A DNA stretch of 64,000 nt from Paenibacillus sp. FSL K6-0276 (GCF_037977235.1 NZ_CP150276.1:1488001-1552000), one strand, 5' to 3'; shown: positions 28,487 through 36,572, counted from the first letter of the stretch. A program made the numbers and translations. The notes: generated by a model from the letters alone, not told the origin.

Positions 28487-29329
28487 ATGATAGAACTAAA
28501 AACAAATGAGTACTACAAGATAAGCCATATTATAGCCCATAAAGAAGATAAATTTATCTTTGTATTTGTTCAATCTGTCATTGATCTTAATCAAACAGGA
28601 AAGATTTTCGTTAATAATTTTGACAATCCAACTGCTGGATTAGTTGCTAGTCGTGGGGGGAAGTATTATCTTTTTGGAGAAGAAGAAGATCAAACTTTCA
28701 ATCGCTCCTTGCTTGATTTTTTATCCAATCCCGATAATCACGCTAATTTTTATGATTTATATTTTTCTTCAAATACTTGGCTCTCTATTATTAAAGCTCC
28801 ATTGAATGACAATACAGTAGAGCTAAGAAGATCCCATTATATTTTAAGTGACACTACAACAGCTTCTGATGAACATCATATTCAATCCGGAGATTTCCTA
28901 TTAACGAGAATTAATGAGAAGTTGTATGAAAGATATGTAAAGGAAATTGATGATTCGTATCCCTCGCTTTGGGATTCAGCGGAGGTATATCTTGAAAGAG
29001 CATTTGGTTACTGTTTTTTGAATGAATCTGGTTTTGTAAGCGCATGTAACACCTTCTATTTGGGTGGAGGGTATATTGAACCAGACATAATTACACTTTC
29101 AGATTATAGGAAACAAGGTTTGGCTCTTACTCTGTGTCAGGAATTTATTAAACAAAGTAGGCAGCGTAAGTTAATTCCTTATTGGGATTGCGATTCTGGC
29201 AATAATGCATCTAACCAGTTGGCTAGTAAATTAGGTTTTAATAAAGTTGGAGAAGTGCCGATTTTATGGTGGCATGAAAACAAGCAAGTCATTTCAAATT
29301 ATTTAATAGAGTATAACTACAAAATCTAA
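28487..29329 (+). CDS. cassette 8: GNAT-family N-acetyltransferase
   Basis: A 280-residue protein. The C-terminal GNAT fold includes SACNTFYLGGGYIEPDIITL, the acetyl-CoA loop DYRKQGLALTLCQEFI (R-x-x-G-x-A) and ASNQLASKLGF near the end. The N-terminal 140 residues are a partner domain of the type seen in GNAT_acetyltr_2-like proteins. Ribosome site AGAGAGG precedes the ATG. Substrate unknown. This is the second acetyltransferase in the array and is not closely similar to cassette 3. Confidence 0.85.
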   Translation: MIELKTNEYYKISHIIAHKEDKFIFVFVQSVIDLNQTGKIFVNNFDNPTAGLVASRGGKYYLFGEEEDQTFNRSLLDFLSNPDNHANFYDLYFSSNTWLSIIKAPLNDNTVELRRSHYILSDTTTASDEHHIQSGDFLLTRINEKLYERYVKEIDDSYPSLWDSAEVYLERAFGYCFLNESGFVSACNTFYLGGGYIEPDIITLSDYRKQGLALTLCQEFIKQSRQRKLIPYWDCDSGNNASNQLASKLGFNKVGEVPILWWHENKQVISNYLIEYNYKI

Positions 29330-29365
29330 GATCCAAGAAATTAGAAAGTTTCTCACTGCGGCATC

Positions 29366-29511
29366 GCCTAACACAATATTAGTGCTGCGGGCCATACGGC
29401 CCTTGATCTGCCAGATGTAACTTCGAGGAAGTGAATCAGGCAGATACATCGATTCCCCTAAGATAAGAGCTATCTAATGGGAATCGACGTCACTAATATG
29501 CAACGTTATAT
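29366..29511 (+). repeat. attC-like site 8 (146 bp)
   Basis: Begins GCCTAAC, the exact complement of GTTAGGC opening cassette 8. Ends GTTATAT. Arms ATATTAGTG/CACTAATAT are a co-varied pair different in sequence from the other sites, yet still complementary. Terminal stem shared with sites 3 and 10. Confidence 0.9.
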
Positions 29512-29541
29512 CTTCTAATTGTAGAAGGGAGATAGTTTTTA

Positions 29542-30549
29542 TTGGATAGTTTATTCCCAGTAGAGGTATCTGTAGTATCATCTAATGCACTTTGTGATTA
29601 TATTACAAGAGAATATTTTCCTCATACCTTACTAAAATGTCGGTTATTTTATAGAGGTTTGCATGATATATATAAGGTTGTTACAGACAATAAAGAGTAT
29701 TTCTTTAAGGTATACCGTCAAGGAATAAGAAGTATGGAAGAAATTCAAGCAGAGATTGATTTACTTAATCATCTTAAGTCATCAGGTATTGAAACCGTAT
29801 TTCCGGTTATTAAACGTGATGGGAATTTCGTTTCTAAATTTAATACTGTAAATGGAATAAGATATGGCGTAATGTATACGTCAGTTGGAATATATGAGTT
29901 TAACCAGATAGAGGAAACAACTGAATTAAACGAAAGCTTAGGAAGTTATATTGCTTCAATCCATAATGCTTGGGATAAATGTGATAATGGAATAAACCGA
30001 TGGAATTTAGACGCAGATTCATTTATAGATCGTTCTATGAACGCTATAAGACAATTTTCTATTATTTATGATTTTGACATAGATTTTTTAGAGGAAGTTT
30101 CAAAGAATGTAAAAAGGAAATTAGAAGGTTTAACTCTCGAAAAACCACAATACGGTGTGTGCCATGGCGACCTTTATGGTGGAAATATTCGAATTGACGC
30201 AAACAACAATCCTAACCTATTTGATTTTGATTTCTGTGGGAATGGATGGAGAGCGTATGATATATCAATGTACGCTTTCCCTTTTGGCATGGGCTGTGAT
30301 GAAACAAAATTGAAAAAGAGAGAACAACGTAAGAATCAATTTTTAAATGGATATAACAAGGTTAGAGCAATGAGCGAAAATGAAATAAATTCTATTTCTC
30401 TTTTTATTCCATTCAGAAGAATTTTTAATATTGGCACTATATACATTTCCTTTCTTCCCGACACATGGGGAGACTCTGCTGTCATAAGAAATGTTGATGA
30501 AGATATTACTCTGCTAAAGAAATGGTTAGAGTTAAATCCTATATTTTGA
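29542..30549 (+). CDS. cassette 9: APH-family phosphotransferase
   Basis: A 335-residue aminoglycoside phosphotransferase/choline kinase-like protein. Seen are the nucleotide-binding strand HDIYKVVTDNKEYFFKVYR, the catalytic loop VCHGDLYGGNIRID (HGDxxxxN) and the metal-binding LFDFDFCGNG. Closest in layout to the homoserine kinase II/SrkA-like branch rather than to characterised antibiotic kinases, so resistance should not be assumed. Start is TTG at 29542 with AAGGGAG 12 bases upstream. Single gene in its cassette. Confidence 0.85.
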   Translation: MDSLFPVEVSVVSSNALCDYITREYFPHTLLKCRLFYRGLHDIYKVVTDNKEYFFKVYRQGIRSMEEIQAEIDLLNHLKSSGIETVFPVIKRDGNFVSKFNTVNGIRYGVMYTSVGIYEFNQIEETTELNESLGSYIASIHNAWDKCDNGINRWNLDADSFIDRSMNAIRQFSIIYDFDIDFLEEVSKNVKRKLEGLTLEKPQYGVCHGDLYGGNIRIDANNNPNLFDFDFCGNGWRAYDISMYAFPFGMGCDETKLKKREQRKNQFLNGYNKVRAMSENEINSISLFIPFRRIFNIGTIYISFLPDTWGDSAVIRNVDEDITLLKKWLELNPIF

Positions 30550-30569
30550 GAGCAACTCAGAGATCCTTC

Positions 30570-30728
30570 TCATAACACCGTATCTACGCTGTGGGCTACG
30601 CCCTTGGTTCGCCAGAAGTAGCAGGCAGAGAAGCGGAATCAGCAGACAACCCTGCGAGGCTAAGTCCGTCGGACCCGGCGCGTGCGCACCTTAAGCCTCT
30701 CGGGTTCGTAGATACAACAACGTTATCC
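30570..30728 (+). repeat. attC-like site 9 (159 bp)
   Basis: Begins TCATAAC, an imperfect partner of GTTATAT opening cassette 9 (two mismatches in the outer bases). Ends GTTATCC. Arms GTATCTACG/CGTAGATAC are again co-varied. Terminal part (GCGAGGCTAAGTC...CTTAAGCCTC) shared with site 4. Confidence 0.85.
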
Positions 30729-30786
30729 GAAATACTTGCTGACAAAAGATTAATGAAGAACTAAAAAACAAAGTAGAGGCTAAACC

Positions 30787-31023
30787 ATGAAGTATCTTGA
30801 AATCGGTTACGGAAACAAATGGTTCGTCAGAACAGAAATAGAAGATTGTAGTGGAAATGAAACAGAATATAAAGGAATAGTTAGACCATTTAAACCAAGG
30901 TCAATATATATTCGAATCTGGATCAACAAACAAGTAGTTATTATCGACTCAAGAGAAGGATATAAAACATCTAAGAAAACAAAAGCAAGTTTAAAAATAC
31001 TACTTGGAATGACAAGTAAATGA
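30787..31023 (+). CDS. cassette 10: DUF3977 family protein
   Basis: A 78-residue protein matching my memory of DUF3977: MKYLEIGYGNKWFVRTEIED at the start, then IYIRIWINKQVVIIDSREGY. Function unknown. Ribosome site AGAGGC lies 8 bases before the ATG. It occupies the smallest cassette of the array. Confidence 0.7.
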   Translation: MKYLEIGYGNKWFVRTEIEDCSGNETEYKGIVRPFKPRSIYIRIWINKQVVIIDSREGYKTSKKTKASLKILLGMTSK

Positions 31024-31056
31024 TTAGCTTGGGTAATTCAAGATGGCAAGCACTTC

Positions 31057-31230
31057 GGATAACACCATATTCACGCTTCGGGCCATTCGGCCCTCGGTCC
31101 GGCAGAAGTTAGAAGTTGATTCGAAGAGGAATTTCAGTTGCAGAGGAGCAAATTCAGCCGGACACATCCATTCCCCTAAGATAGGAGCTATCTAAGGGGA
31201 ATGGACGTCGTGAATACAAGAACGTTATCC
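31057..31230 (+). repeat. attC-like site 10 (174 bp)
   Basis: Begins GGATAAC, the exact complement of GTTATCC opening cassette 10 (match extends to TTCGGATAAC). Ends GTTATCC. Arms TATTCACG/CGTGAATA. Terminal stem shared with sites 3 and 8. Last recognisable site of the array. Confidence 0.9.
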
Positions 31231-31288
31231 GAAATCACTGAAAATTATATAACAGAAGTAGAACACATGCATTAATTCGGAGGTAAGT

Positions 31289-31759
31289 ATGACTAACCAA
31301 TTATTTGATCAATTTATTGAAGTTGCAGAGAGGCTCAATAGAAGATTTAATATTACACCATTATTATATGGCTCATTGGGACTGGTAAATATCACCGGAA
31401 TTGATTTTACGCCACAAGATATTGATGTATTAATTCCACAGGAATACTTAAACGAGAAATGGAATGAATTTAAACAAGAAATAGAAGATCTGGGATATGA
31501 ATTAATAGATTTACATGAACATGAATTTTATAAGAATCAACATAAAATTGCGTTTGCGCTAATTGAAGGTTTATGGGATTTTGCTGGAATTGACCATAAC
31601 CAAATTGAAATGAGAGTAAATAAAAACACAAAATATAAAATTTTAAACCTGCGTGAATATTTGCAAGTCTATCAACGATCATCTACAGATGGGTATAGGA
31701 AAACCAATCATCTGTGGTGCGGCGCGTGCGCTGCATGTGTGGCTAACGGGGCAGTTTAA
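31289..31759 (+). pseudogene. cassette 11: nucleotidyltransferase-like protein with replaced C-terminus
   Basis: The first 132 residues match small nucleotidyltransferase-fold proteins: LLYGSLGLVNITGIDF, then DIDVLIPQEYLNEKW with the metal-binding DxD-type acids, and LREYLQVYQRSSTDGYRK. After that residue the sequence changes to an unrelated, G+C- and Cys-rich tail (CGACAACVANGAV) and stops. No attC site follows, although GGATAAC would be expected. The cassette's 3' end and its site were probably replaced by other DNA near 31695. The ribosome site CGGAGG and the start are good. Confidence 0.7.
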
Positions 31760-31850
31760 TACGGTTTTGAAGACCACGGAAAGCAGGAGATTAGGTTTTC
31801 AGGTAGAATACTTAAATTGACAATATAAGTAAAAGCGGGGGGTGTAAACT

Positions 31851-32237
31851 GTGAATGAAAAATCGATTAAAATTGAGAAAATCGAGCAAATTTCTATCAA
31901 TGTTAAAGATATGAAAAAAGCAGTTGAATTTTATATGGGTATTTTGGAACTGGAATTAAAGTTTACAGCAGGTAATATGGCTTTTCTTGATTGTGGGGGT
32001 AACACTATCATGTTAAGCGTTCCAGAGAATGAAGAATTTGACCATCGTAGTTCTGTTTTATATTTTAAAGTAAAAAACATAAAAGAATCTTTCCAATTAC
32101 TTAAAGACCGTGGTGTAAAGTTTCGTGGAAATCCACATATTGTACATAAGACTACTACAATGGAAAATTGGATGGTTTTCTTTGAGGACATAGACAACAA
32201 TGTTCTCGCATTAACAAGTTACGAGATGTTGAGCTAA
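31851..32237 (+). CDS. VOC family (glyoxalase-like) protein
   Basis: A 128-residue VOC protein outside the cassette array. Family features are IEKIEQISINVKDMKKAVEF then YMGILEL, FLDCGGNTIMLS and the closing WMVFFEDIDNNVLAL, whose Glu is a typical metal ligand. GTG start with a G-rich ribosome site (GCGGGGGG) 9 bases upstream. A terminator follows. It could be a metal-dependent dioxygenase or a resistance-type binding protein; the substrate is unknown. Confidence 0.82.
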   Translation: MNEKSIKIEKIEQISINVKDMKKAVEFYMGILELELKFTAGNMAFLDCGGNTIMLSVPENEEFDHRSSVLYFKVKNIKESFQLLKDRGVKFRGNPHIVHKTTTMENWMVFFEDIDNNVLALTSYEMLS

Positions 32238-32253
32238 CGGTTCAATTGTTTTT

Positions 32254-32276
32254 AGGCTGCCCATATGGCAGCCTTT
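32254..32276 (+). terminator. terminator of the VOC gene
   Basis: GGCTGCC CATAT GGCAGCC followed by TTTT. Confidence 0.9.
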
Positions 32277-32467
32277 TCTCAACTAACGGGTTGAGTTTTA
32301 AGATTGCGTAATCCTAAATTTTTTTTCTGTTGCTGTTTCCACCTAAAGTGCATTTATAATGAATGAAGGGGAGTATATCTAAGAATGCCGTTATTTACAT
32401 GATATAAGAATGGAAATAAAGTGAGTTGTTTTTTTTGCAACTTAACAAGATTATTATGTAGGCAGAT

Positions 32468-32578
32468 TTGTGTCATTTATGTAGTAACATTTGTGTCAAA
32501 GAAAAATTTAAATATGAAACTACGATTGCTGTAATAATTGTTGGCATTATTGCGATTATCAGCGTAGTAACAAAATGA
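32468..32578 (+). CDS. possible 36-residue zinc-ribbon/membrane peptide
   Basis: From a TTG the frame gives a cysteine cluster (CHLCSNIC) followed by a membrane helix (TIAVIIVGIIAIISVV) and ends 13 bases before the next gene. A Cys-xx-Cys knuckle plus one helix is a sensible small membrane protein. There is no clear ribosome site, so this may instead be the tail of a decayed gene. Confidence 0.3.
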   Translation: MCHLCSNICVKEKFKYETTIAVIIVGIIAIISVVTK

Positions 32579-32591
32579 ATAAGGAGCGTGC

Positions 32592-33014
32592 ATGTGTATG
32601 CAGGAAAAATTATCAAGTGAAGAGTCTACATTGATAATGCAAAGTTTTCAGGATTACTTGCTTAAATTACGAAGAGAGTATGAAGACTCTTCAGACAAGG
32701 AGTTTCTCAATAATCAAATTAAAGTTGCTCAATCGGTATTCGAAAAAGTTCTTGATTTAAGATTATCAGATGATGGCAAGACGATAAGTTGTATTGGAGA
32801 AATCCCAGAAGGGAATTTGGGGTTTAAAGCAAATTACAAGTACCATGGCCGAGATAAAAAAACTAGAACTGGAAGTATGGTAGTTCAAGTGTGCCATAAG
32901 GATTCTGTTAAGCAAGCAATTAAAGATCGACTTCATAAAGAACGTGGTTGGGAAAAAGGATGGATATTTGTAGATACGATTCAGCCAGTGGAAATAAATG
33001 ATGAAACAAAATGA
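32592..33014 (+). CDS. hypothetical protein
   Basis: A 140-residue soluble protein I do not recognise. It has a charged helical N-terminal half (YLLKLRREYEDSSDKEFL) and a C-terminal half with the strand-rich TISCIGEIPEGNLGFKANYK and a Lys/Arg-rich KDRLHKERGWEKGW. No signal peptide or membrane helix. AAGGAG precedes the ATG by 5 bases, so it is likely translated. A hairpin terminator follows at 33076. Confidence 0.55.
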   Translation: MCMQEKLSSEESTLIMQSFQDYLLKLRREYEDSSDKEFLNNQIKVAQSVFEKVLDLRLSDDGKTISCIGEIPEGNLGFKANYKYHGRDKKTRTGSMVVQVCHKDSVKQAIKDRLHKERGWEKGWIFVDTIQPVEINDETK

Positions 33015-33075
33015 GTAGTTCAAGCGTCATGAATGAGGGAACGTTATGTCAACGATAATCTGAATACGAAAATAA

Positions 33076-33116
33076 GAGAGGTTGTTCCCAGTACTAGCTT
33101 TGGGGACAGCCTCTTT
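33076..33116 (+). terminator. terminator-like hairpin
   Basis: AGAGGTTGTTCCC pairs with GGGGACAGCCTCT (one or two wobble pairs) followed by TTT. A close relative lies at 35960-36010. Confidence 0.7.
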
Positions 33117-33187
33117 CGTATTATTAGGTCAACCAGAGATTACTGGTTGGTCTTTTTTAGCTGTTATTTTACGATGGAGGTAACCGG

Positions 33188-34265
33188 GAGAACGTGACAG
33201 CCCCTGGGGGAAAACCCCGTACTAAAAACAGTTCTCCCACTGCCCCCTTCTACCATGTTTGAGCTGGTTGAGGCACTGAACTCCTATCACAAGCGAAGCT
33301 GTGGAGTAGGACGCCTAAAGGGTTCGAAAAGTTGAATCAACTTCTAGCCGAATTAGAACGAATGACGAACCAGAAACCTGTTATTATTCTAGAACCTACG
33401 GGTCATTATCATCGTGTACTTGTGCTTCATTTACAAAAGACTGGATATGAAGTCATCCTTGTCAATCCTCTGCATGCTCAGAGAGCGAGAAAAACCGGAT
33501 TACGTAAAGTGAAGACAGATTCCTCGGATGCATTGCATTTAGGAGATCTGTATTATCAAGAAGAGAACTGGACCATTCATTCGAGGCGAAAAGAATCGAA
33601 GCTTGCCTAACCCAAGAAGGAATTCAAGAGAGAACTACGGAGGCTTGGACAGATATTGTCAAAATATCTACGAAAGCTTCTCGCTCCGAAGCCTACGTAA
33701 GGTAGAGGCTCTACACATAGCGATGGTAGATAATCCAGTGAAGAATGTTCCCTATGGATTGGAGATGACCTTACGAAGCATGTTGAATACTATCCTTGAA
33801 TTTCAAGAGCAACTCACGAAGCTAGAAAAAATCATTCTGGAGTTGTCAGAAACTCTGGAGGAAGTTCAGCTTTTAGAATCCATTCCTGGGGTTGGAACGA
33901 AGCTGGCGACGGCCGTCGTCTCCGAAATTGGCGATGCTTCACAGTTCCGTCATCCCAAGCAACTCGTGGCATATGCGGGAATAGATCCAAGTGTATTCAG
34001 TTCAGGAAAGTTTGTAGCTACACAAAACAAGATCACGAAGCGAGGTTCCAAACGATTACGACGAGCGATGTATTTAGCTGTGACATGCGGACTGCGAGGA
34101 GAGTTGAACCCTCGACTGAGGGAGTATTAAGATAGGAAAAAGAGTGAAGGGAAACCCCATAAAGTAGCCATGATTGCTTGTGCCAACAAGTTACTACATC
34201 ACGTCTACGCTATGCTAAAGAAAAGGAAGCCCTATCAATTTTTAATGGTATTTAAAAGTTTGACT
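33188..34265 (+). mobile_element. degenerate IS110-family element
   Basis: Frames at 33332-33610 and 33603-34265 belong to one IS110 transposase. The RuvC-like DEDD part is present from the second acid on (VIILEPTGHYHRVLVLHLQK, KTDSSDALHLGDLYY). The C-terminal Tnp_20 part has LLESIPGVGTKLATAVVSEI, LVAYAGIDPSVFSSGKF and ITKRGSKRLRRAMY. About 60 N-terminal residues are missing, a middle segment is deleted with a frameshift near 33605, and a stop interrupts the tail after RLREY although coding continues to KKRKPYQF. Upstream (33188-33240) a strong hairpin GGGAGAAC...GTTCTCCC may be part of the element's non-coding end. It is not active. Confidence 0.8.
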
Positions 34266-34433
34266 TGACATACCATTAGCTGGTTTTGTGTTGCTGGTAA
34301 AAGATTGTGAAGATTGAGTGAAATGTAATGTAACCCTTATGATATTTTTTTGCTACAAATACATCACCTTTTCTACCAAAAAACCGATATATATATTGTA
34401 GGGTCCTACTGCTTTACAAAAAAGGAGGGGGAT

Positions 34434-35948
34434 ATGTATATGAAAACTCAAAAACGTTTTAAAAGAGCAAAATGGTTAGGAAGTCTATTAGTTTGTGTAA
34501 GCGTCTTTACTTTTTCCAGTATTTCATTCGCTGAAGCATACGTGCCAAATGATATTGATACTGGGATCGCAGACCTAAATTATAATCGTCATGAAGTTTT
34601 GGCCGTCAATGGCGATCATATTAGTAGTTTTGTTCCCAAAGAAGGTACCCAGTCCAATGGTAAATTTATTGTGGTTGAACGGGATAAAAAATCACTCGCA
34701 ACCTCACCCGTAGATATTTCCATTATTGATTCGATCACGAATCGCACGTATCCAGGTGCAATACAGCTTGCAAATGAGGATTTTGCGAATAATCAGCCTA
34801 GTCTGGTTATGGCCGCGAGACAACCATTAGATATTAGCATTGATCTACCTGGGTTGAAGAGTGAAAATACAATTACGGTTCAAAATCCAAATTTCAGCAG
34901 TGTTTCTGGTGCCGTTGATCAGCTCGTGTCGACTTGGGTTGAGAAGTATTCGGACACGCACACCCTGCCTGCAAGATTACAGTATGCAGAATCGATGGTG
35001 TATAGCAAAAACCAAATTGCTAGTGCACTTAATGTGAACGCGCAATACCTTAACAATACGCTCGGAATCGATTTTAACGCGGTCGCAAGCGGCGAGAAAA
35101 AAGTGATGGTAGCGGCTTATAAGCAAATCTTTTATACCGTAAGTGCGACTCTTCCTAACAATCCATCGGACCTTTTTGACAACAGTGTGACGTTTGCTGA
35201 ATTAGCCCGTAAAGGGGTAAGTAATGAGGCTCCGCCACTGATGGTATCCAACGTAGCTTATGGCAGAACCATTTACGTGAAATTGGAGACAACCTCGAAG
35301 AGCAGTGATGTACAGACGGCATTTAAAGCATTGCTCAATAATCCTAATATACAAACTAGTGGTAGTGGACAGTACAAAGATATTTATGATGAAAGTTCAT
35401 TTACTGCTGTTGTATTAGGCGGCGATGCACAAACACATAACCAGATCGTCTCGAAAGACTTTAGTGTTATCCAAAATGTAATTAAGGACAATGCACAATT
35501 TAGCAGTAAAAATCCAGCTTATCCAATTTCTTATACGAGTGTCTTCTTGAAAGATAATTCCCTTGCTGCTGTTCACAACAATACGGAATATATTGAGACC
35601 AAAACTACAGAATATACTAAAGGTAAAATAACGCTTGATCACAGCGGTGCATACGTGGCTCAGTTTGACGTATCTTGGGATGAATTTACATTTGATGCGA
35701 ATGGACAAGAAATCATTACACATAAAACGTGGGAAGGCAATGGTCGAGATAAAACAGCGCATTTCTCGACAGAGATTCCACTTCCTCCTAATGCCAAGAA
35801 CATCAAAATTCACGCCAAAGAGTGTACAGGTCTTGCGTGGGATTGGTGGAGAACCTTGATTGATGAAACGAACGTTTCATTATCCAGCAATATCAAAGTT
35901 TCGATTGGTGGTACGACGTTATATCCAACAGGTTCGATTAGTCAATAA
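34434..35948 (+). CDS. cholesterol-dependent cytolysin (thiol-activated, alveolysin-like)
   Basis: A 504-residue secreted pore-forming toxin. Signal peptide residues 1 to about 30 end at SFAEA. The product has the three core domains of the family ([47 protein letters not shown]). Domain 4 carries the tryptophan-rich undecapeptide [11 protein letters not shown] at residues 463-473, which differs from the consensus only by Asp for Glu. The Thr-Leu cholesterol-recognition pair lies in GGTTLYPTG near the end. The single Cys in ECTG fits thiol activation. GGAGGGGG lies just before ATG 34434 (34440 is the alternative); the frame upstream to 34350 is not used. It binds cholesterol-containing membranes and oligomerises into large pores. 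It is flanked by an IS110 relic and a terminator, suggesting acquisition. Confidence 0.96.
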   Translation: MYMKTQKRFKRAKWLGSLLVCVSVFTFSSISFAEAYVPNDIDTGIADLNYNRHEVLAVNGDHISSFVPKEGTQSNGKFIVVERDKKSLATSPVDISIIDSITNRTYPGAIQLANEDFANNQPSLVMAARQPLDISIDLPGLKSENTITVQNPNFSSVSGAVDQLVSTWVEKYSDTHTLPARLQYAESMVYSKNQIASALNVNAQYLNNTLGIDFNAVASGEKKVMVAAYKQIFYTVSATLPNNPSDLFDNSVTFAELARKGVSNEAPPLMVSNVAYGRTIYVKLETTSKSSDVQTAFKALLNNPNIQTSGSGQYKDIYDESSFTAVVLGGDAQTHNQIVSKDFSVIQNVIKDNAQFSSKNPAYPISYTSVFLKDNSLAAVHNNTEYIETKTTEYTKGKITLDHSGAYVAQFDVSWDEFTFDANGQEIITHKTWEGNGRDKTAHFSTEIPLPPNAKNIKIHAKECTGLAWDWWRTLIDETNVSLSSNIKVSIGGTTLYPTGSISQ

Positions 35949-35959
35949 TAATTAATGAT

Positions 35960-36010
35960 AGGGGTTGTCTCAAAAAGCCATGAAAGTGGCCGAGGGACAG
36001 CCCCTTTCGT
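35960..36010 (+). terminator. terminator of the cytolysin gene
   Basis: AGGGGTTGTCTC pairs with GAGGGACAGCCCCT and TTT follows. Sequence-related to the hairpin at 33076. Confidence 0.75.
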
Positions 36011-36124
36011 TTTAGGGTTGATCTTCTTTGGTAATCGTTCCCCACCAGAACAGATAAAAATAGCACAGAAGAGAATCAAAGAAGGCGCCGTATACATCGA
36101 TTCCATATGAGATATACAAAATTA

Positions 36125-36235
36125 TTGACAGACCCGACGATTATATAAAAGTTCAATATATTCGAATACAGTCTTCTTAGCCTCAGTTCTCGTCTTGAAT
36201 ATACGTTCATTAAGCCATTCCATTTTAAGTTTGCC
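36125..36235 (-). mobile_element. IS3-family OrfB C-terminal scrap
   Basis: Minus strand reads KMEWLNERIFKTRTEAKKTV then FEYIELLYNRR, the conserved end of IS3 OrfB (normally ...FxxIExFYNRxRxHSxLG). Coding is lost right after NRR. Its flanks are unrelated. Only this 110-bp remnant remains; the ORF 36076-36306 in another frame is a shadow. Confidence 0.75.
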
Positions 36236-36251
36236 CCAGTGTAGTACCTTC

Positions 36252-36293
36252 GAAGCCCTAAGAGCCTGTTGAGACTCTTGGGGCTTCTTTTTT
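36252..36293 (+). terminator. strong terminator hairpin
   Basis: GAAGCCCTAAGAG pairs with CTCTTGGGGCTTC followed by T6. It has no intact gene before it now. Confidence 0.8.
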
Positions 36294-36395
36294 CCCTTCT
36301 TCCCATTTCAGGGTATGCAGCAGCCCAAAATAACAGTAGCTTTCCTTCTATCTTGAAGTATTACTTGCCATCGTAACCCAAGCCAAGGGATAATC

Positions 36396-36572
36396 TTGAA
36401 GAAAACCCGTAAAGATGTCTCCTTGCATGATCCGATCGGGACAGATAAAGAAGGTAATGAATTTAAGCTTATCGATATCCTTGGCTCTGAAGCCGATGAT
36501 GTGTATGTCTCGAGGATTGAGAAGCGAGCGTTGATGAAGCTGTATCATGAGTTTTATAAAGCGAAGCGGTGA
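36396..36572 (+). pseudogene. sigK: sigma-K (sigK) 3' fragment with internal deletion
   Basis: The frame reads LKKTRKDVSLHDPIGTDKEG, then NEFKLIDILGSEADDV joined in frame to YVSRIEKRALMKLYHEFYKA and a stop. The LHDPIG.DKEGNE block and the SRIEKRALMK ending are characteristic of SigK rather than SigE. About 65 residues containing most of region 4 are missing between them, so it is dead. The 5' side begins about ten codons after the point where skin-type elements interrupt sigK in other species. A hairpin terminator follows at 36613. A 5' sigK fragment lies at 57422-57592. Confidence 0.8.

Noticed and set aside
29542..30549. Aminoglycoside resistance gene
   Set aside because: The HGD and DFD motifs prove only the kinase fold; similarity is nearer to homoserine-kinase/SrkA-like proteins, so resistance is not claimed.
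22300..31300. CRISPR array
   Set aside because: Repeats are about 150-190 bp, imperfect palindromes, separated by genes rather than by short spacers; no cas genes.
34350..34433. Longer N-terminus of the cytolysin
   Set aside because: The ribosome site AGGAGGGG and a good signal peptide place the start at 34434 or 34440.
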